64,000 bases of DNA, taken from Cryphonectria parasitica EP155. Taxonomy: Eukaryota; Ascomycota; Sordariomycetes; Diaporthales; Cryphonectriaceae. The notes beneath the pieces are model-generated. The model did not search any database, was not told where the DNA came from, and worked only from the letters and a program-made list of their open reading frames with translations. Below are positions 44,663 through 56,117 of the stretch, piece after piece. The stretch covers positions 1,347,630-1,411,629 of the forward strand of contig NW_024468916.1 in the NCBI RefSeq assembly GCF_011745365.1. Reading direction: 5' to 3'. How positions within the stretch are numbered: position 1 is the first letter of the stretch; each line of letters starts with the position of its first letter. Made by a program: the position numbers and the translations under genes.

Positions 44663-45862
44663 TTAGACCTTGATGGCAGACTCGAGAGCCTTCCTCTTCT
44701 TCTCCGTGCGCTTGTTGGCCTTGTCACCCATGATACCACCACCCCACTGGCGGCGGGAGTTCTCGGTGTTGGCCATGTAGCCGTCCTTGATGGCAGAGAC
44801 GAGCTTGGACAGCTCGCTCTTGTCCTCGGAGCGAACCTCGGTGATGGCCAGAACAGCGGCGGTCTAGAGGGGAAGATCATGTCAGCGGTGTTTCAGAAGT
44901 TGGGACCCTTTTCACTTGGAAATCTGCAGCTTACCTTCTTGTGGACGACAGTGCCCAGACGAGCCTTGCCCTTGACGATGGCGTAGGGGACACCCATCTT
45001 GCGGCAGAGAGCAGGCAGGAAGATGACCAGCTCAATGGGGTCAACATCGTTGGGGATGAGGACCAGGGAAGCCTTCTTGTTCTCGATCAGGCCAACGACG
45101 TGGTTGAGACCGTACTTGGCGGCGTAGGGCTTCTTGGAGACATCCTCCTTCTTCTTGCCCTCCTTGATGGCGGTGGCCTCCTTCAGCAGACGCTCCTTCT
45201 TCTCCGTCTTGGTCTCAGGGCGGTACTTGTTGAGGAGCTTGAAAGCCTGGGCAGCGGTGTTCTTGTCGAGGACCTGCTGGAACTGGGCGATCGCAGGAGG
45301 CACCTTGAGGCGCATGTTGAGGATCTTCTTTTGGCGCTGGAGGCGGACATACTCGGGCCACTTCACCATGCGGGAGACATTGCGCTTGGGCTGGATGTCC
45401 TGGCCGATACCGAAGTTGCGGGGACGCTTCTCGATGAGAGGGTTCTGCCAACGTATTTGTCTTAGCATTCGATCGAGGGTTTTGGTTGATGAGGAGTAAG
45501 GGAGGAATTCTCAACGTACCTTGGGGGCCTTCTTGCCAGCCTTGGACTGGGGGAAGGGCGCGGGGGCCGCCTTCTTACCGGACTTGGGAGGCTGTCATTG
45601 AGGAAGAAAAGACATCAGCAAATGTGGTTCATTGACTGGTGGTCTTTCTTGAACTCTAGAGAGCCCAGCAGGCGACATTTCTGCCAGCGCTGCTGAAGCT
45701 CAAGCCAGGTAGATCATCACCCGTGTGCCGCAAGGTCACAAACGGGCGGAAAATGCATCTCGGTCGTTGAAGACGAGAGCACTGTTTGCTCAATGGGCGA
45801 TGAACATCATCGCACAATGCGAGATGCCATCATAGTAGGCGGTTCGATCAGATGCTTACCAT
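44663..45862 (-). CDS. RPL8: 60S ribosomal protein L8 (eL8, L7a)
   Basis: Four coding exons on the minus strand: 45862-45860 (the ATG alone), 45591-45520, 45444-44935 and 44863-44663, giving 261 residues. eL8 binds 5.8S/25S rRNA in the large subunit and is needed for 27S pre-rRNA processing. Seen: the Lys/Pro-rich start [62 protein letters not shown]; the L7Ae RNA-binding core [20 protein letters not shown] and [22 protein letters not shown]; and C-terminal [17 protein letters not shown]. The start codon is split off by a 268-nt intron, an arrangement common in fungal ribosomal protein genes. Divergent from NCS6. Confidence 0.96.
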
Positions 45863-46390
45863 TTTGACAGGTTGTTGGTTGGGCGATTGCTTGTCGTTGA
45901 CCCTTGAGAGAAGCAGTTGGCTGGCGAAGGAGGAAAATCTTCAGAAAAACTCGCGGGCCCGCGGTCGAGATTTTGAGAATCGGTGGGCTAGCAAATTTCG
46001 CGCTAGTCGTTTGATAGCTAGCGCGAGTGGCCCGAGCTTCATCCACGTGATACCCCGAATCCAAGACTAGAGGGTAGAACTCGCTCCTCAAGACTGCAGG
46101 TATGTCAGGCTCTTCACTTGGCCTACAAGATCGCTTTGATACAATTTAACTCCGCCGCTTACTCTTGACAACCGACATAAGTCTGTTTCGACATCGCGCA
46201 AGTTGTAGGGAGGTGATACAAAGGCCAAAATACCAGGGTCTTCCTGTGAGCTGGGCGCTTGCTGGTGGGGCCAAAGGCAACATTGAAGCGGCACTTGGGC
46301 GTCCTCTCGAAAGCGGGAGGCTTCAACAAATCCCCCCCCCCCCCGGCCCGGACCAACACCTTTATTGTCAGCGTTTGAGGAATCTGCAGG
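45863..46390. other. Divergent promoter between eL8 and NCS6
   Basis: About 530 bp. It contains a 9-nt inverted repeat (TCGCGCTAG at 45998-46006 and its complement at 46018-46026, 11-nt spacer) and a C13 tract at 46332-46344, about 50 bp before the NCS6 ATG. No tRNA or ORF seen. Confidence 0.65.
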
Positions 46391-47599
46391 ATGCCTCCAA
46401 CGCCCTGCGTTGTGTGCCAGACAGAACGGGCCGTTATCAAACGGCCAAAAAATCATCAGAAGCTCTGTAAGACGTGCTTCATACGAATATTTGAGGAAGA
46501 AGTCCACCACACCATCATCGCATCCAACTTGTTCTATCCTGGAGAACAAGTCGCCATCGGAGCCTCTGGTGGTAAGGACTCGACAGTCTTGGCGTCTGTC
46601 CTGAAAACTCTGAACGACCGACACAACTATGGCCTAGACTTGATGTTATTGAGTATAGACGAGGGGATCAAGGGCTATCGGGACGACTCCCTGGAGACAG
46701 TTAAGCGTAATGCAGTACAGTACGACATGCCTCTAAAGATCGTGGGCTACGACGAGCTCTACGGTTGGACGATGGACCAGGTGGTTGACACAATCGGAAA
46801 GAAGGGCAACTGTACATACTGTGGTGTCTTCCGACGACAGGCTCTTGATCGAGGCTCGAAGATGCTGGGGATCAAGCATGTTGTCACGGGTCACAACGCG
46901 GACGATGTGGCAGAGACGGTCCTCATGAATTTGTTGAGAGGAGACCTGCCCCGGCTGTCCCGGGCTACCAGTATCATCACTGGCGACTCGAATTCGGACG
47001 TCAAGCGGAGCAAGCCCTTGAAATACTCGTATGAAAAAGAGATTGTGTTGTATGCACATCACAAGAAGCTGGATTATTTCAGTACTGAGTGCATCTACAG
47101 CCCGGAAGCATTCCGTGGGAGTGCACGAAGTCTTATCAAGAACCTGGAAAGAGTCCGCCCAAGCGCTATCCTGGATATCGTACGCAGCGGAGAGGATATG
47201 GCCAGGTTGGTGCCGGGAAAACAGCCCGACAACTGCGCATGCAAGGTCAAGTCGGCTCCAGTCGACGCGGTCCTGGAAGAGGAAGATATCGGCGGATGCG
47301 GATCTGCAAATGGCCGGACTTCGGGCAATGAGATGTCGGTCATGGAGGCCCAGCTGAGAGGCAATGATACTGCCAAGAATCTTGAGATCGATGTCACTAC
47401 TGCTGTTCCTCTGAGGCCACGAACGAAGGATGGCCAGAGCCTGTCAACTCACAACGGAAAGCCGGGAGGAAAGAAGGCGATCACTAAGCAGGTGAAGGGG
47501 AAATGCGAGAAATGCGGCTACATGTCAAGTCAGGCAATGTGCCAGGCATGCATGCTGTTAGAGGGGTTGAATAAAAACAGACCACAAATACAACTATAG
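46391..47599 (+). CDS. NCS6: Cytoplasmic tRNA 2-thiolation protein 1
   Basis: Intronless 402-residue ORF. NCS6 (CTU1) with NCS2 adenylates and thiolates U34 of tRNA Lys/Glu/Gln in the URM1 pathway, forming the 2-thio part of mcm5s2U. Seen: the N-terminal zinc cysteines CVVC and CKTC; the PP-loop ATPase motif GASGGKDS (57-64); [31 protein letters not shown], the inner Cxx[21 protein letters not shown]; a third Cys in the [18 protein letters not shown] segment; and a C-terminal zinc site [22 protein letters not shown]. The region 290-365 is a variable linker that makes it longer than yeast Ncs6. Convergent with NDUFA1. Confidence 0.97.
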   Translation: MPPTPCVVCQTERAVIKRPKNHQKLCKTCFIRIFEEEVHHTIIASNLFYPGEQVAIGASGGKDSTVLASVLKTLNDRHNYGLDLMLLSIDEGIKGYRDDSLETVKRNAVQYDMPLKIVGYDELYGWTMDQVVDTIGKKGNCTYCGVFRRQALDRGSKMLGIKHVVTGHNADDVAETVLMNLLRGDLPRLSRATSIITGDSNSDVKRSKPLKYSYEKEIVLYAHHKKLDYFSTECIYSPEAFRGSARSLIKNLERVRPSAILDIVRSGEDMARLVPGKQPDNCACKVKSAPVDAVLEEEDIGGCGSANGRTSGNEMSVMEAQLRGNDTAKNLEIDVTTAVPLRPRTKDGQSLSTHNGKPGGKKAITKQVKGKCEKCGYMSSQAMCQACMLLEGLNKNRPQIQL

Positions 47600-47812
47600 C
47601 CATGCTGCAGTCGGTCATATGTTTACTGTTGATGGTATTTGAGTTGCTGAAGTGGATAAAACAAAAAAGAGATGCCTCTCTGGCCCCAAATAGCCCTTCT
47701 TTCTGCGACACCGTGACACCGTGACCAATCTCCTCGAACCTTTTCAAGTGCGTACATCAATCGCACCTTCACCCTAGCCTCGTCTCCGTTGAGATTTCAT
47801 GCAGCAAGATGT

Positions 47813-48341
47813 CTAGCAGACTCGCTTCTCCACCTGCACACAAAGGTGTCAGCTTCAGATGATATTAGAAAGAAGGTTGATCACGTACCCTCCAAGGGTT
47901 GTTCAACTCGTAGCCCGGCGGCGCTATCGGCGTGTCCGATTGTCCTCGTATTTCACCAGTGAGTCTTCGGTCGCGGTCCATCACTGCAGCTCAAAGCATC
48001 AGTACAACATAGTCAGTCAGCTAGAGAGAGACAATCATGTCTGATCAAGGAGGCGAGTGGTCCTGTGTCATCGTACTTTGCTGCGAAGAAAGTCAGCGAA
48101 TCGTCAGGGCGGGGAGCGGCATGTCAGGAGATGGTGTACGCACTCTGTCCCACTGGTCCAGCGATCGCCTGGCCCTCTTTTTTCCATTTGCATAGTATTT
48201 GATATTCGATAGTCCGGCGCCAGTGACGCCAAACATCTGTGTCTCGTCTTAGCAGAAGTTGGAGGGGGGCAGAGGAGCTCGGGCTTCACACACCGTGAAG
48301 ACGATGGCATATGGAAGGAAGGTTTCGAAGGGGACAGGCAT
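47813..48341 (-). CDS. NDUFA1: NADH:ubiquinone oxidoreductase MWFE-type subunit (NDUFA1, 9.5 kDa)
   Basis: Five coding exons on the minus strand: 48341-48294, 48236-48144, 48080-48077 (4 nt), 47983-47889 and 47833-47813, giving 86 residues. This is an accessory membrane-arm subunit of respiratory complex I. Seen: MPVPFETFLPYAIVF, then MFGVTGAGLSNIKYYANGKK (single membrane helix), RARRSLDQWDR, MDRDRRLTGEIRGQSD, and PPGYELNNPWR-VEKRVC. The 4-nt exon CAAA has its own TTCTTCGCAG acceptor and GTACGA donor; without it the reading frame breaks at TGATGG, and with it the sequence reads DRQMMDRDRRLTG, which matches how I recall this subunit in other fungi. Too small and fragmented for any simple ORF call. 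Divergent from the MYST gene. Confidence 0.88.
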
Positions 48342-48800
48342 GGTTGTCTCGTAGTCGATTGGACGTCTGATCAATATCAATTAGCATGGCAATCAAGTCA
48401 AAGGTCTCTTGGTATAGGCTTGCCTTCTTGGTTGGGTGGGTGGCTTCAATTGTCACACTTGGATTGTCCTTGAGGTTGTGATTGTGATCCTGGGTGAAGT
48501 CAGAACCAGTCCGCTTGGGGCCGGCAACGGTGGACAGTGTGATTATATAAGCAATCCGGGGGAGCTCTAACCCTGGCCAATGCATGATCTCCTAGTCCGA
48601 ACAGCGCGCCTCCTCCCTATGGCGAAACCAGCACAATGACTGCTCAAATTTGATGAATACATCACAGTTGCATTGATTCTACGCGTCGAAATCCTCAAAG
48701 ACCACCTCATTTGCTTCATCTGCCCTGCGCCGGACCAGCCTTTCTTCCAGGAGCGCGTCTGCTACCGCGCGTTTCCCCTGCAGCCGAGAAGCCCCCACCC
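48342..48800. other. Divergent promoter between NDUFA1 and the MYST gene
   Basis: About 460 bp. A single ACGCGT occurs at about 48682. No other element recognised. Confidence 0.55.
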
Positions 48801-51800
48801 ATGCGCGCAGGAGCGACAAATCGTCGCAAATCCATCCCATATCACAATAAACGAGCTCTATTCCGATCTCCGAAGGCGTACGTAACAAGCCAATCACTAG
48901 AAATGAAGCAGGGCGCGGTGCCCATGTCTCTCTGTCTCTGAAAACAGAGCGGCGCAAGAGGGCAGCTGCCAACGACGCTAGCCACCGAAGCCTGGTTGTC
49001 ACAAACGGCGCGCTGTCGCTGGATCAGCCGGCGGGCATGCCCAAGATGGGTGCGCTGACCAGTGCGCAGCAGCTTATGGAGGAAGAGCTCCAGCAGAGCG
49101 TCCGCGAGAGCCATGATACTACCAGCTACGACTCCGACGAGGACGCACCGGGCGAAGAAGAAGACGTCGATGCAATGGGCGAAGAATACATTGATGCGCA
49201 CGGCGACGAAGATGCGGAGGGTGAGGAAGACCTAGATGCCGAGGGGGAAGAGGTTGAGACAGAGGATCAGGAGGAGGAGCAGGAGGAACAGCAGGACGAA
49301 GAGCAGGACGAAGAGCAGGATGGGGAGCAGGAGGAGCAGGAGCAGGACGAGGAGCAGGGGGTTGAGAGTGTTGATATCTCCGATGCGGACGGTAGTGACG
49401 AGGACGCCGAAGCAGAAGATGAAGACAATTACGTGGACGCCGAAGGCGAGTCAGACGATGAGGTACAGCAGGTGGCTGGCGGAGGGAAAGAGGTACCCGA
49501 GGAGAGCGCGGGTGATGAGGAAGAAGGAGACGATGAAGAAGAGGGCGTCGGCGCTGTCAAACTCAGGCCGGGCGAGACTGATGATGAGGAAGAAAGCGAA
49601 GCCAGCGAAGGCGAGTCATTTCATGCCGAGAGTGACGCATCCACGGACGGAGGAGAGGACTGGGCCGAGGCCGCCGAAAATGAAGACGAAGAGGACGATT
49701 CGGAAGCCGAACCTGCTGCGCTCTGCACGTTCTGCAAGCAAGATGAGGAGAATGATCCACACGAAGAGTTCGTGCCCTTCCTGACTTGCTCGGGGTGTGG
49801 TGAAAGTGGTGAGTGGTTTGTTAGGATGATTTCACTCTTAATGTTGACCTACTGACATGCATGTAGCCCACCAACAATGCGCCCGCGAAAGGAAAGCTTT
49901 GATTGGGAAGCACAGTAAGCCACGAACTCTGATACGGGAGAAAGAAGTCAGATGCTAATCATTGCATTAGGCAATAAGTCATGGACGTGCCCCGAATGCG
50001 CAGAGGTCTCAGAGGCAGAAGATGAAGACGAAGAAGGGGTTGAAAGTGAACGTGAAGATGGTCGTGACCGGAATGCCGCTGCCAATGTCGACTCACCACC
50101 GGCGACCAGGAGATCGACGGCACCTAAACTTGCACGGGACTTGCTGCCATCCCAAAGAGGGGCGGTCAAGCCAGATTCTCACTCAGTTTTCAACCAACTC
50201 GTGCTAGATGACGACCCTATGGATGGGTCTCGTGTGCTTAGAAAGCGCAAGACATCATCTATCGCGGATGAAGAATTTATCACTAATCTTCGAAAGCGAC
50301 GAAAAGGCTCAGGGGACAGTCAGAGCATTGACGGAATGGTAGCCACGACTGGTGCTGACGAGGAAGGTCGACCACGGTCAGCACGATCTTTACGTCTGAA
50401 GATACCAACGAACAAGACAAACAAGCCCGTTGCCATCGTTAAGAAGACACGTTCGAAGCTCATTATCAAATTTCGCGTTGAACCAGACGAGCTCAAGAAG
50501 ATCTTGTCGAAAGGGCCCAAGCCACAAAAGCGCGGTGGACGACGCCCAGCAGGCAGGCCAGCAAGAGCAGGCAGCTCACGCGGTGGCAGGCCCACAGCGA
50601 CGCCTCCCCTCGCGCCATTTGCGTCCAGCATGTCACAGCCTTTTTACTCCTTCTTCGACAAGGATATGGACGATAAGGGCAAGCCTTATGGTGGTATCCT
50701 CACCGAGGCTGAAGCTGACACATCCAAGACGCTGCCCATCACCGAGGACCGCCGCCGATTCGATGAGGCTAAGCAGAAGGCTGAAGAGGACTGGAAGGAA
50801 AGGCTCTTGCAAATGCAGGCCGAGGCCGAGGCTCCAGTTCGCAAATCTAAAAAGTCAGCAGGCCCAGCCAGTCAGATCGAGTGTATCGAATTTGGTGGCT
50901 GGGAGATCGATACTTGGTACGCGGCCCCGTATCCTGAAGAGTATAGCCGGAATCGCGTGCTCTTTATCTGTGAGTTCTGCCTGAAGTACATGAATTCGGA
51001 CTATGTGGCTTGGCGGCACAAGCTCAAGTGTCCGGCCAAGCACCCTCCTGGGGACGAGATATACCGGAGTGGATCTATCTCAGTCTTCGAAGTGGACGGC
51101 CGCAAGAATCCTGTCTATTGTCAGAACCTGTGTCTGCTGGCGAAGCTGTTTCTGGGCTCCAAAACCCTCTACTACGATGTGGAGCCCTTCTTGTTCTACG
51201 TACTGTGCGAGTACAACGACCTTGGATACCACTTTGTCGGCTATTTCTCCAAGGAGAAAAGAGCCAGCAGCCAGAACAACGTCTCCTGTATTCTGACACT
51301 CCCCATACACCAGCGGAAAGGCTATGGCAACCTCTTGATCGACTTTTCCTATCTCCTTACTAGGGTTGAAAAGAAATGCGGATCACCAGAGAAGCCACTA
51401 TCTGACATGGGTCTCGTGTCGTATCGAAACTACTGGCGCTTGGTCATGTGCCGCTATCTACTCAGCCGCGTGCCCGAGGACAGGCACGAGAAGAGAGGCC
51501 TCAGCATCAAGCAAATCTCTGACGACACGGGCATGACCGCCGACGATGTCATCTCAGCCTTGGAAGGCCTTAGATGTCTTGTTCGAGACCCGCATACGCA
51601 ACTCTATGCATTCCGCGTCGACGTTGAGTTCTCCAGGCAGTACGTCGCGAAATGGGAAGCCAAGAATTATGTTCAGCTGGACCCAGCCGCGCTCACTTGG
51701 ACACCGTATGTTATGGGTCGCAGCAACGCCACCAACTTCGAGCTCGCGCCAGCCATGCACGCTATCGCTCCTAGGGAAGAGGACGAAGAGCAGAAGGCTA

Positions 51801-52717
51801 CGGACGTGGTGATCGCTGAAGTTGTGAGGGAAAACGGCCAGACTGTGCAAGTCCCGGTTGAAGCGAATGGAGTTGCCCTCAAATCTGAGGAGGAAGCAGG
51901 GGCAGATGAGGTCGCGGACGCGGATGCGGAGGCAGATGCAGAAACCACCGTCCTTGAGTCAACTGAACCGAACGAGACAGGCGTCGAGGACATTGCAGTC
52001 GAGGATGCGCCCGCATCCATGGAAGCTGCTGAAGACGCAGATGCCAGCGCTGAGGTAAAGTCCGCGGCAAATGTCCCAGAAACCAAGGAAACTGAGCGGC
52101 CATCCGAGAACAGAGGCTGTGTTGAGGGTGAGCCTTCACAGGAGTCATCAAAAGCCGACATGGAGGAAGACAAAGAGAACTCATGGATGTCACCATACAA
52201 AGACATCCCGCCAACACGCTTTACGGTCTATCCTCCCCTCCACGGTGGCAGGCGGCCTGGAAATCGCCCACCTGCAACTCCCCGACCTGCAGTATCTCGG
52301 ATAAGCAGTGCATCGCGACTCAATGCCAGACGCTCGGCCACTCGTCAGCCTCCGAAACCGAAGGCTCGGAGTAGCAGTTCCCGCAGTCGGAAACCAGGAG
52401 GCACCGGTCGTGGCCCCGGACGATGGCCCAAGGGCACCAAGAAGAGTGATTACGGAAACGCGGATAGTGGTCCTGGTCTTCCCCCAGCGTGGCTGGAGCG
52501 ACAGCGTACGGCGGTAGAACCCAAGGGGGCGGGCTCCGGACTGGTGGAGAACGGCGATACTGACACCATGCAAGATGGAGAGGAGCCTGCTGTGTCCGAG
52601 GAGGCGAGCCATGTCAAGGTCAACGGCACAGGCAGGTCATCTGCCAGGAGCAGCAGGAGTGCGGATGATGCTGACGGGGACACTGTCATGCAGGATGCCG
52701 AAGCAGTAGAGACGTGA
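48801..52717 (+). CDS. SAS3: PHD-finger MYST histone acetyltransferase (SAS3/KAT6-like)
   Basis: Proposed exons 48801-48881, 48950-49808, 49867-49914 and 49971-52717 (1,244 residues). The first exon is uncertain; the others are firm. It should acetylate histone H3 as the catalytic subunit of a NuA3-like complex. Seen: a strongly acidic Glu/Asp/Gln region (about 60-280); a PHD finger CTFCKQ-LTCSGCGESG-AHQQCARERK-SWTCPEC (about 285-340) assembled over two small introns; a basic linker; the MYST domain from IECIEFGGWEIDTWYAAPYPEEY (about 632) with the C2HC zinc finger CEFCLKYMNSDYVAWRHKLKC; the catalytic Cys in VSCILTLP; acetyl-CoA loop HQRKGYGNLLIDFSY; and catalytic Glu in SPEKPLSDMG. The C-terminus is acidic, then Arg/Ser/Pro-rich. 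Yeast Sas3 lacks a PHD finger, so the arrangement is closer to animal KAT6. Confidence 0.9.
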
Positions 52718-54225
52718 AGGACGGCGCAGCATGGCTTTGGCTGCCACGGACGAACGATCTATCTCACACAGGTGGATTGGCGGGTTCTCTTCTCATTATT
52801 CGTGTAGAAATTTTGAAAGCAAGGCGTCAGGCATCATTTGTTAGCATGCAGTAACAGTACAACCTCAGCATGCGAGGAAGAGCAGATAGTCGCGTAAGGA
52901 GACCCCACCGTCAATCATGCGGTTAGAGCTCAAAAGGGATGCCTCAAGGCTTCATATCTTTTGAATGTCTTATAATACCACACATGTCTTGAAAGAGACA
53001 AGGAAATCAAGATGTTCCAATGTGGGTGTTTCGTGAGTGACTTGAGCTTTTCATGACCCAGGAACCACTGGCCTCAGGCAATGTGAGATGGCATGGGAGT
53101 ACAGTATGGCAACTGGTCGCCCCAGCTGGACTTCGCGGGATCAAACCGTTCTACGTTGCAGAGACGACGACCAGGCTTTTTAAGGTTGTACTTTCAGGGC
53201 ATTAAGCATTGAAAATGACAGCCAGCGCAACGTCGTTTCAGGGAGCAGAAAGTCTTGGGATGATGTCAATCTTGGAGAAAGTTACGGGTCCTCCAGCCCG
53301 GCGCGCGCTAATTCTGCTCCACCAACCTAACCTGACTTCCTTCCAAGGCTGGGCGACACAGGGCCTGGGCCTCGTCAACTACTCGTGTGATTCAATGCCC
53401 TGTTTGTTTGACCTCTTGAGCATCCTCGCATCGTCTCGCTCGCCCACCGCTGCCTTGAACTGTGCGTACATTGAACTCTTCTCGTCCTCTAGACAAAGCA
53501 TAGACAACAGATAAACCTCAATCTTAGGTAGGGCTGACCTCTCCTTTTTTCTGCACTCGTGTGTAAGGAGTTTTGCGGATACCAGCAAAAGCAATCAGCG
53601 ATCAGCAACCGAAAGTGACCTCTCAAGCTGCGGTAATTCCAGGACCTTGTCTTTCTGGGGCAGCGAACCAAAGATCTCCAATTTCCCGCCCAGCAGCCCA
53701 AGCAGTACTTCTCTCCGCCCAGCGCCTCCGCCACAGCCATCGATTGATTGATTGATTTATTTAGACCCTCCCGCTAAACCCCCTAACGCGAGCGTCGCAT
53801 TCTTTACCACCCCCCCTCCCTCTTTTTCCTCATCAAACTTCGACGTCCTCACTTCCCTACGCATGAAACCGATCCAAGTCATCGATCGCTCGTTCCAGCT
53901 GCCCTCGTGAAGATATTAGGACAACTGCGTCATCGCTCATCGAAGGCGAAAGGAGACCTGAGGCACCGGAGAAGCATCGGCGCATCCATACTACTGCGGC
54001 CGAGCACGCATCAGAGAAGTCACTGGATACGCGAAACGCCCAGCCCATTACGCAACGCTACCTCAGCTCACTTTCCCGGCCCCTCCGTCTGCGACGACGC
54101 CCGCTATCTCTCTCCTATCGCCTGACTGCTTCCAGCAGTGACTGGTTGTTGGACCATCCGATCGCTACCTGAACGAAAGAAAATCAACGTCCACTCCGAA
54201 CCGATTCCCTATCGCAGTTGCAGAT
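52718..54225. other. Intergenic region between MYST and epsin genes
   Basis: About 1.5 kb. Small ORFs (for example near 53209-53514) have no domain. A short ATTG tandem repeat lies at about 53739-53757. The last 400 bp are probably the epsin promoter and leader. Confidence 0.55.
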
Positions 54226-56117
54226 ATGTCAAAAATAGTGAGGAGCGTCAAAAATGTCACCAAGGGGTATTCAAGCGTCCAGGTGAAGGTGCGCGAGGGT
54301 ACGTCAACGACAACCGGAGCCGGAAGAATGCTTTGTTCTACAATGGCCCAGAGCCTTGAATTCGCGTGCTGATAATTGTGTTATTAGCAACGAGCAATGA
54401 TCCATGGGGCCCAACGGGGACACAGATGGCCGAGATCGCACAACTTACCTACAACTCGTATGTCATATCTATCGGAACCTCTTGGTCCATAAGGAGGGCG
54501 AGGAATGCTGACGATGTGTTGCCACTACAGGTCCACCGAGTTCTACGAGATCATGGACATGCTGGACAAGAGGTTGAACGACAAGGGCAAGAACTGGCGT
54601 CATGTTCTGAAGGCACTGAAGGTGCTGGACTACTGTCTGCACGAGGGATCCGAACTTGTCGTCACCTGGGGCAAGCAGAACATCTACATCATCAAGACCC
54701 TTCGAGAGTTCATGTACATCGATGAAGAGGGCAGAGATGTGGGCCAGAATAGTGAGCATTCCTATTTTCCCGCGTGTTTCGCAGGCAGCAACGGGCTGAC
54801 TTTTATTTCTCTACAGTTCGGGTGGCCGCTAAGGAGTTGACCTCCCTGTTGCTGGACGAGGAGCGCCTGCGAAGCGAAAGAACCGACCGGAGGAAATGGA
54901 AGTCCCGTGTCACAGGTCTCGATGAATTCGGCCCGACAAGCCCTCAAGAAGCCCCGCAGCGACGCCGACGCGAGCGCACCGACGATGAAGATGCCGAGTA
55001 CCGGTTGGCAATCGAGGCTAGCAAGCGTCAAGAAGAGGAGGACCGGAGGAAGCGCGAGGGCCGGCGGGATAGCGGCGAGGATGACGACATCGCCAAGGCT
55101 ATCAAGCTGAGCAAGGAGGAGGAGGAAGCGCGCCGGCGTCAACTGGAAGAGCAGAACGCCCAGTCTCTGTTTGATGACACCCCTACGCAGCCTCAGCCGA
55201 CGGGTTGGAACCAAGGCTACCAACAAGGCAGTGGAGTGGATTGGTTGGGCAACCCTATCGATCAGAACCAACTGCAACCTCAGCCCACAGGCTATATGCC
55301 TAATGCCTACACTGGCTTCGGTACGCAGCCCACGGGATTCCAGCAGAATGGTTTCTCGAATGGCTTCGGTCAGCAACAGCCCACTGGATTTGATCCTTAT
55401 GGCCAGAACCTGCAAGGGCAACAGGCTTTCCAGCCTCAACCCACGGGCTACAACCCATATGCGCAGCAGCAGCAGCTCCAGCCTCAGCAGACGGAATCGC
55501 CCGTACAGCCTGGAAGCAATAATCCGTGGGCAACGAACAACAATCACAACCAAGCCTTATCCGCGATGCCACCGATGAAGACAGGCTCGAACAACCCATT
55601 TGCTCAGCAGCAACAGCCTACCTACAGCCGGCCACAACCCTACAAGGTCCCGTCATTGTCGGTGCTTAATCCTCTGCCAGAACAGAAGACCTTGTCGACA
55701 TTCCAGCAGCAGCAGCCAACTTCATTCACACCCCCGCCGTCGCAACCTCAGCCTCAGCTGCAGTCGATGCAGCCGCAGAGGGAACTCAGCGAGCACGAGG
55801 CCAAGCTTAATGCCCTACTCGCAGGTGGCGAAGGACAAGACACCTTTGGAAACGTGGGCCAGACTCGTATCCCAGCACAGCACACGGCGCCCGGAACGTT
55901 TGTAAACAGCGCGGGCGCTGGTCTCAACAGGCTTACTGCGGAGGCAACCGGCAACAATCCATTCCTCCGACAGCAGTTCACCGGCATGCCGAGTGTGTCA
56001 TACGGAGCCTCTGGCCCGTCTGGCATGAACGGTGGGTTCGGGCAGAGCTCGAGCAACCCATTCGGGACGCGGCCTCAGCAACAGCAAGGAAACCAGGGTG
56101 ATCTGATCCAATTCTAG
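54226..56117 (+). CDS. ENT1: Epsin (ENTH-domain endocytic adaptor)
   Basis: Four exons (54226-54298, 54388-54457, 54531-54751, 54817-56117) encode 554 residues. Epsins bind PI(4,5)P2 at the plasma membrane and link ubiquitinated cargo to clathrin. Seen: the ENTH domain (about 8-145) with VRSVKNVTKGYSSVQVKVRE, ATSNDPWGPTG, YNSSTEFYEIMDMLDKRL, GKNWRHVLKALKVLDYCLHEGSE and NIRVAAKELTSLLLDEERLR; two ubiquitin-interacting motifs, DEDAEYRLAIEASKRQ (about 178-195) and DDDIAKAIKLSKEEEE (about 209-226); a Gln/Pro-rich tail with at least five QPTG(F/Y/W) repeats; three NPF motifs for EH-domain partners (NNPFAQQ, NNPFLRQ, SNPFGTR); and a C-terminal GDLIQF resembling a clathrin box. The three introns fall within the ENTH region, as is usual in fungal epsins. 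Confidence 0.95.

Noticed and set aside
45592..45859. Possible box C/D snoRNA in the first intron of eL8
   Set aside because: GTGATGA- and CTGA-like boxes are about 100 nt apart, but no terminal stem pairs around them and no convincing antisense element to rRNA could be seen.
53209..53514. 101-residue ORF between the MYST and epsin genes
   Set aside because: No recognisable domain and no conserved motif; probably chance.
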